DNA of 64,000 bases from Ruminococcus sp. (GTDB lineage Bacteria > Bacillota > Clostridia > Oscillospirales > Ruminococcaceae): positions 1-64,000 of the forward strand of contig JAFXDK010000038.1 in NCBI GenBank assembly GCA_017521805.1, written 5' to 3'. How positions within the stretch are numbered: the stretch's first letter is position 1; every line of letters starts with the position of its first letter. Below are positions 60,333 through 64,000 of the stretch, piece after piece. Below the pieces are notes generated by a model. It was not told the DNA's origin and did no database searches. It worked only from the letters and a program-made list of their open reading frames with translations. The position numbers were made by a program, and so were the translations under genes.

Positions 60333-60536
60333 ATGAAATATATTTTACAAATGCCGTCGTATACCTACGCCCAGAAAGCTGTGAGGCTTCTTGTGGCTTT
60401 CGGCTTCAAGTGTGAGCTGAAACGACGGGAGGGGGAGTGCGGCTACGATTTGTATACCGACAAAAGCCCCGATATACCGCGGCTTCTCAATAAATACAAG
60501 ATACCATACACCTTGCATGAGGAGGGATATTCTTGA
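60333..60536 (+). CDS. Small DUF3343-like protein
   Basis: 67 residues. It begins MKYILQMPSYTYAQKAVRLL and has a conserved-looking GECGYDLY segment, then PDIPRLLNKYKIPYTLHEEG. The size, single CG pair and neighbour match DUF3343 proteins, small putative sulfur or selenium carriers (YedF-related), but the similarity is modest. AAAAGGA precedes the ATG. Its TGA overlaps the TTG start of the next gene, so the pair is translationally coupled. Confidence 0.65.
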   Translation: MKYILQMPSYTYAQKAVRLLVAFGFKCELKRREGECGYDLYTDKSPDIPRLLNKYKIPYTLHEEGYS

Positions 60537-61651
60537 TTGTGAATTTTGACAATGCCGCCACTACATTTCCAAAGCCGATTTCAGTTAAAAGAGCAGTCGC
60601 AGAGGCTATGGAATCTCTGACAAGTCCCGGCAGAGGCGGTCATCCACTGGGGTTAAAAACCTCCGAGGCGGTATATTCCGCCCGTGAAACAGCCGCAGAA
60701 TTCTTCGGCGCAGAGCCTGAAAACGTGGTATTTACCCAGAACTGCACCCACGCTCTAAATATGGCGATTCAGGGAATCATGAAAAAGGGCGGACATCTCA
60801 TCATCAGCGGAATGGAGCACAACTCCGTAGCAAGACCAGCCGCAAAGCTTGCAGAATCGGGAAAAATAAGCCTTTCCATTGCGGAGGTATACCCCGAAAA
60901 AGAGCGCACCGTTGAAAGCTTTCGCCGCCTTATCCGCAGAGATACAAGGGCTATAGTATGCACCATAGCAAGCAACGTCACAGGTCAGATTATGCCTGTT
61001 GAAGAACTGGGAAAGCTCTGTAAATCGCAAAATATAGCCCTTATTGCCGACGGAGCGCAGGGCGTTGGCGTTATGGATATAAAGCTTTCGCAGGGGATTA
61101 ATATTCTCTGCACCGCAGGGCACAAAGGCTTGTACGGCATAACTGGTACGGGTATGCTTATCAGCGACGGAAAATTCCCAATTGAACCGATTATGCAGGG
61201 CGGTACAGGCAGCGGCTCGCGGAATCTGGAACAGCCTGTATTGCTCCCCGAGGCACTGGAAAGCGGAACTGTAGGCGCTGTGGGGATTATGTCCATGAAA
61301 GCAGGTATGGAATTTATTAAAAAAGTAGGCATAAATAAAATTTTTGCCCATGAGAACAGAATATGCCGCCGATTTATAGCGGAGCTGTCAAATAATCCGA
61401 AAGTGACGGTATATCGTTCCGAAAAGGCGGAGTATGTACCCATAGTATCCTTTAATATAGAGGGTATTGCTTCGGAATCAGCGGCGGCGGCTCTTGCAAA
61501 GGAGGGCTTTTGCCTCCGTGCAGGGTATCACTGTGCCGCCCTTGCACATCGTTCACTTGGCACAGAAAAGGGAACTGTTCGCTTTTCTCCCTCTGTTTTC
61601 AGCAAGGAGGAGGACGCAGTAAGGCTGGCAAGGATAATTAATAATGCGTAA
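60533..61651 (+). CDS. Class V PLP-dependent aminotransferase, cysteine desulfurase / selenocysteine lyase-like
   Basis: A fold-type I PLP enzyme expected to take sulfur or selenium from (seleno)cysteine. It begins VNFDNAATTFPKP; GGHPLGLKTSEAVYSARE, TQNCTHALNMAIQG, SGMEHNSVARP, IADGAQGVGVMDI and CTAGHKGLYGITGTG (the PLP-binding Lys) follow. The catalytic-loop Cys candidate is in FCLRAGYHCAALAH near the C-terminus. 372 residues. The TTG start follows GGAGGG. The stop codon falls inside a TAATGCGTAAT word. The pair lies between inverted repeats. Confidence 0.9.
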   Translation: MIVNFDNAATTFPKPISVKRAVAEAMESLTSPGRGGHPLGLKTSEAVYSARETAAEFFGAEPENVVFTQNCTHALNMAIQGIMKKGGHLIISGMEHNSVARPAAKLAESGKISLSIAEVYPEKERTVESFRRLIRRDTRAIVCTIASNVTGQIMPVEELGKLCKSQNIALIADGAQGVGVMDIKLSQGINILCTAGHKGLYGITGTGMLISDGKFPIEPIMQGGTGSGSRNLEQPVLLPEALESGTVGAVGIMSMKAGMEFIKKVGINKIFAHENRICRRFIAELSNNPKVTVYRSEKAEYVPIVSFNIEGIASESAAAALAKEGFCLRAGYHCAALAHRSLGTEKGTVRFSPSVFSKEEDAVRLARIINNA

Positions 61652-61652
61652 T
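61642..61652. repeat. TAATGCGTAAT word at the end of the aminotransferase gene
   Basis: A single unit of the AATGCGT repeat family. The in-frame TAA within it (61649-61651) is the stop codon. Confidence 0.75.
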
Positions 61653-61685
61653 TATTCAGCCGTTATCCATTAGCTGAAATTATAC

Positions 61686-61866
61686 GTAGGGGCTGCCTTT
61701 GGCAGTCCGCCGACGGTACGTCGGTTTAATTCGTTCCAAAATTACGGGCGGATATCCGCTCTTACAAGTTAATGGCTAAAGGCTTCACTTTAGCCAACTA
61801 AAGCAAGAGGTTCAAGAGGTTCAAGAGTACATGTGTGTGCAAAGCGGACTTCTTGGACTTCTTGAA
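61686..61866 (-). repeat. Right arm of the 181-bp inverted repeat
   Basis: Reverse complement of 59951-60131, same length, with about five base differences (roughly 97% identity by eye). It lies 34 bases after the aminotransferase stop. Followed by a further inverted copy of the linking sequence and of the GTAGGGGCTGCC palindrome (to 61907). Confidence 0.95.
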
Positions 61867-61884
61867 ATTGTCTATTATTTTTTT

Positions 61885-62017
61885 GTAGGGGCTGCCTTTG
61901 GCAGTCCTTCAGTCTGTAGAAAAAGTCGTTATTTCAATGCGGACCGCCAAAGGCGGTCCCTACGAATCGACTATTTTACGTCATTTCGTGTAGAGGCAGA
62001 TATCATCCGCTCCTACA
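61885..62017. repeat. Further palindromic units between the right-arm copies
   Basis: GTAGGGGCTGCC-TTT-GGCAGTCC (61885-61907), a GGACCGCC-AAA-GGCGGTCCCTAC unit (61941-61963), and a decayed GTAGAGGCAGATAT...CTCCTAC unit (61990-62015). No gene. Confidence 0.75.
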
Positions 62018-62117
62018 AGCTAATGGCTAAAGGCTTCACTTTAGCCAACTAAAGCAAGAGGTTCAAGAGGTTCAAGGGTACATGTGTGTGCAAAGCGGAC
62101 TTCTTGGACTTCTTGAA
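62018..62117 (-). repeat. Second inverted copy of the 100-bp unit
   Basis: Reverse complement of 59951-60050 with few differences (for example AAGGGTAC in place of AAGAGTAC). With 61767-61866 it gives two inverted copies on the right, against two direct copies on the left of the gene pair. Confidence 0.92.
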
Positions 62118-62140
62118 TTATTTGATTATATATATAACAA

Positions 62141-62167
62141 AAGAGGGCGGATAATATCCACCCTCTC
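62141..62167 (-). terminator. Terminator of the P-type ATPase gene, built from a repeat hairpin
   Basis: On the minus strand GAGGG-T-GGAT / ATCC-G-CCCTC with a three-base loop, followed by TTTTGTT. The core resembles the GGGCGGATATCCGCCC palindromes found elsewhere, so a dispersed repeat may have been taken over as a terminator. Confidence 0.75.
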
Positions 62168-62187
62168 AAAATAATTATGCATTAATT

Positions 62188-64000
62188 CTACTTCTCATGA
62201 TGCTTGATAAGTCCCACTGCTTTTGTAATCTCCATGACAAGTACAGGGAAAAGGAAAAGTCCCACACAGATGAGATAATAGGTAACAGGAAGTGTAACAA
62301 GTCCGAAGATTGTGCGAAGAGGTGTGAACAGTACAAGAACTACAACGAGACTTGAAGCAAGTACCGCCTTATTCAGCGCCTTGTTTGTGAAGATTCCTGT
62401 CTTGAAAAGTGAACGGTCACTTCTCATATTAAATGACTGAACAATCTGTGACATAGCAAGAACGAAGAATGTCATTGTCTGACCGATTTTTAATGTTTCT
62501 TCTGTGCCGTTGTAACCGATTTTAAATGCAACAAGTGAGAGAATACCGAACATAAAGCCCTGTAAAATTATACGCACACCGAAACCGTTTGCGAAAAGTC
62601 CCTCATTCTTAGGCTTTGGCTTGCGTGTCATGATGTCCTTGTCAACATCTTCCATACCCAGCGCAATTGCAGGGAGTGAATCGGTTACAAGGTTAATCAT
62701 AAGAAGCTGCATTGAAAGCAAAGGTGTCTTGTGCCAGAGAAGCATTGCGAAGAATACAAGTATAACTTCACCGATGTTTGTACCGAGGAGGAATCCAACA
62801 ACCTTTTTGATGTTTGCGTAGATTCCGCGTCCCTCTCTTACAGCGTCAACGATTGTAGCAAAGTTATCGTCTGTAAGCGTCATATCAGATGCGCCCTTTG
62901 CAACGTCTGTACCTGTGATACCCATAGCACAGCCGATATCAGCGGCTTTAAGTGCTGGAGCGTCGTTTACACCGTCGCCTGTCATGGAAACAACCTGATC
63001 CTTTTTCTGCCATGCCTTGACGATACGGATTTTATTTTCAGGTGAAACTCGCGCGTATACGCTTATGGATTCAACCTGCTTGTCGAGTTCTTCCTCTGAC
63101 ATTGCGTCAAGCTCTGCGCCTGTGATAGCTCTGTCACCCTCAACAAGAATACCTAAATCCTTAGCGATAGCGGCAGCAGTTATAACGTGGTCGCCTGTAA
63201 TCATAACGGGACGGATACCTGCCTGACGGCATACTGCAACAGCATCTCTTGCCTCTGGACGAGGAGGGTCAATCATACCCACAAGACCTGCAAGAGTAAG
63301 TCCGTTTTCGATTTCCTCAGATGTAAGCTCAGCAGGGATTGTGTCAATTTCCTTGTAGCCGATAGCGAGAACACGGAGAGCGTCAGCGCTCATCTTCTCT
63401 GTGATTTCCTTAGCCTTAGCGATATTTCCGCCTGTACAGCGCTCAGCCATCATATCGAAAGCACCCTTTACAATAACGATGTTCTTATCGCCGAACTTGT
63501 TGATAGATGTCATAAGCTTTCTGTCGGAATCGAAAGGAATTTCACCTACACGGTTATGCTGTGCATTGATTTCGTCCTTTGGCATACCATTTTTGTGAGC
63601 CGCAAGAACAATAGCTGTCTCTGTAGGGTCGCCGATGTGCTGTTCCTCGCCGTTTTCAAAGGAAACACTGCCGTCACAGCAGAGCGTGCCAATCATAAGG
63701 AGCTTTTTGATATCCTCAGGGCAGTTTTCGTCAACGAGAACAACATCGTCAGCATTATCAATGTATGCCTTAACAACTGTCATTTTGTTCTGTGTAAGAG
63801 TACCTGTCTTATCGGAGCAGATAACAGAAGCACTTCCGAGAGTTTCAACAGCGGGAAGTCGTCTGATAAGAGCGTTTTTCTTAACCATACGCTGAACGCC
63901 GATAGAAAGCACGATTGTAACGATTGCAGGAAGTCCCTCAGGGATAGCTGAAACAGCAAGAGAAATAGCTGTCATGAAGATTTCGAGGGCAGGAATACCG
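62188..64000 (-). CDS. Calcium-type P-type ATPase, C-terminal two thirds (cut by the right edge)
   Basis: A P-type IIA/IIB-like cation pump. The open frame continues through the right edge; the ATG at 63975 is internal (SAIPEGLP lies in TM4, where the Ca-binding Glu is expected). Phosphorylation motif CSDKTGTLTQNKM, KGAFDMMAERC in the nucleotide domain, TGDHVITAAAIAKDLG, and hinge MTGDGVNDAPALKAADIG. The C-terminal transport domain has about six TM segments (e.g. VVGFLLGTNIGEVILVFFAML; LITNLVTDSLP-like NLVTDSLPAIALGME). About 603 residues are visible; the missing N-terminus should hold the actuator domain and TM1-3. Confidence 0.95.
   Translation of the reverse strand, partial: GIPALEIFMTAISLAVSAIPEGLPAIVTIVLSIGVQRMVKKNALIRRLPAVETLGSASVICSDKTGTLTQNKMTVVKAYIDNADDVVLVDENCPEDIKKLLMIGTLCCDGSVSFENGEEQHIGDPTETAIVLAAHKNGMPKDEINAQHNRVGEIPFDSDRKLMTSINKFGDKNIVIVKGAFDMMAERCTGGNIAKAKEITEKMSADALRVLAIGYKEIDTIPAELTSEEIENGLTLAGLVGMIDPPRPEARDAVAVCRQAGIRPVMITGDHVITAAAIAKDLGILVEGDRAITGAELDAMSEEELDKQVESISVYARVSPENKIRIVKAWQKKDQVVSMTGDGVNDAPALKAADIGCAMGITGTDVAKGASDMTLTDDNFATIVDAVREGRGIYANIKKVVGFLLGTNIGEVILVFFAMLLWHKTPLLSMQLLMINLVTDSLPAIALGMEDVDKDIMTRKPKPKNEGLFANGFGVRIILQGFMFGILSLVAFKIGYNGTEETLKIGQTMTFFVLAMSQIVQSFNMRSDRSLFKTGIFTNKALNKAVLASSLVVVLVLFTPLRTIFGLVTLPVTYYLICVGLFLFPVLVMEITKAVGLIKHHEK

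Noticed and set aside
59951..62117. Repeat region as a CRISPR array
   Set aside because: Units are inverted, about 100-181 bp long, few in number and flank genes; there are no regular short spacers and no cas genes.
59951..62117. Gene pair as a complete insertion sequence or integron
   Set aside because: No transposase, recombinase or integrase is encoded between or beside the arms, and I see no clear target duplication.
63187..63951. 254-codon open frame antisense to the P-type ATPase
   Set aside because: The minus strand carries all ATPase motifs; the plus-strand translation is Cys/Asn/Ser-rich without recognisable structure or a good ribosome binding site.

Overview
The window looks like a chromosomal segment of a cellulolytic Bacillota of the Ruminococcus type (Oscillospiraceae). 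The main clues are two adjacent secreted family 9 glycoside hydrolases ending in type I dockerins, a third secreted protein with an N-terminal dockerin and bacterial Ig-like domains, an IspH-ribosomal S1 fusion typical of Clostridia, RemA/RpoZ/Gmk/PriA gene order, a PASTA-domain kinase with its phosphatase, and moderate GC content. The genus is an inference; no rRNA gene is present to settle it. I see no tRNA, rRNA, CRISPR array, transposase or phage gene.

Layout. Positions 168-13782 (minus strand) hold a tightly packed 14-gene housekeeping operon running from a strong promoter near 13850: yicC, remA, gmk, rpoZ, priA, def, fmt, a YugP-like zinc protease, rsmB, rlmN, a PP2C phosphatase, a PASTA Ser/Thr kinase, rsgA and thiN. 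Positions 14021-19979 carry two cellulosomal GH9 cellulases, each with its own promoter, a palindromic candidate operator and a terminator. Two unrecognised genes follow (20096-21520), then the yccF / CmpB-like / cmk / plsC / ispH-S1 operon (21588-25740), the DUF1963 / ygiQ / MBL-fold / DUF3006 / baiN group (25867-30955), and ftsK with a TepA-like ClpP-family protease (31023-34867). At about 34.9 kb the dominant strand switches to plus: zinc-ribbon and DUF2716-like genes, a CNNM/CorC transporter behind a structured leader, and DUF3877, GNAT and DUF3795 genes. Minus-strand islands are a GH25 lysozyme and folT-folC under a tetrahydrofolate riboswitch. Positions 44293-50809 hold an indolepyruvate oxidoreductase / arylacetate-CoA ligase / ACT operon that fits the arylacetate salvage known from rumen ruminococci. 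Then come a lipase-like membrane protein, malQ, the dockerin-Ig protein, cdaR-cdaA (c-di-AMP synthesis), a small-protein / cysteine-desulfurase-like pair framed by inverted repeats, and the C-terminal part of a calcium-type P-type ATPase cut by the right edge.

The most interesting signals are: (1) a roughly 100-residue extracytoplasmic module, which I do not recognise, shared by the PASTA kinase and the dockerin-Ig protein, followed in the kinase by a Trp-rich repeat tail; (2) a nearly identical 181-bp inverted repeat flanking the DUF3343-like / cysteine-desulfurase-like gene pair; (3) several families of short intergenic repeats that sit exactly at gene 3' ends and supply stop codons or C-terminal tails; (4) a structured, attenuator-like leader before the CNNM/CorC gene; (5) two paralogous micro-membrane proteins lodged between iorA and iorB; and (6) palindromes of equal geometry at both GH9 promoters.
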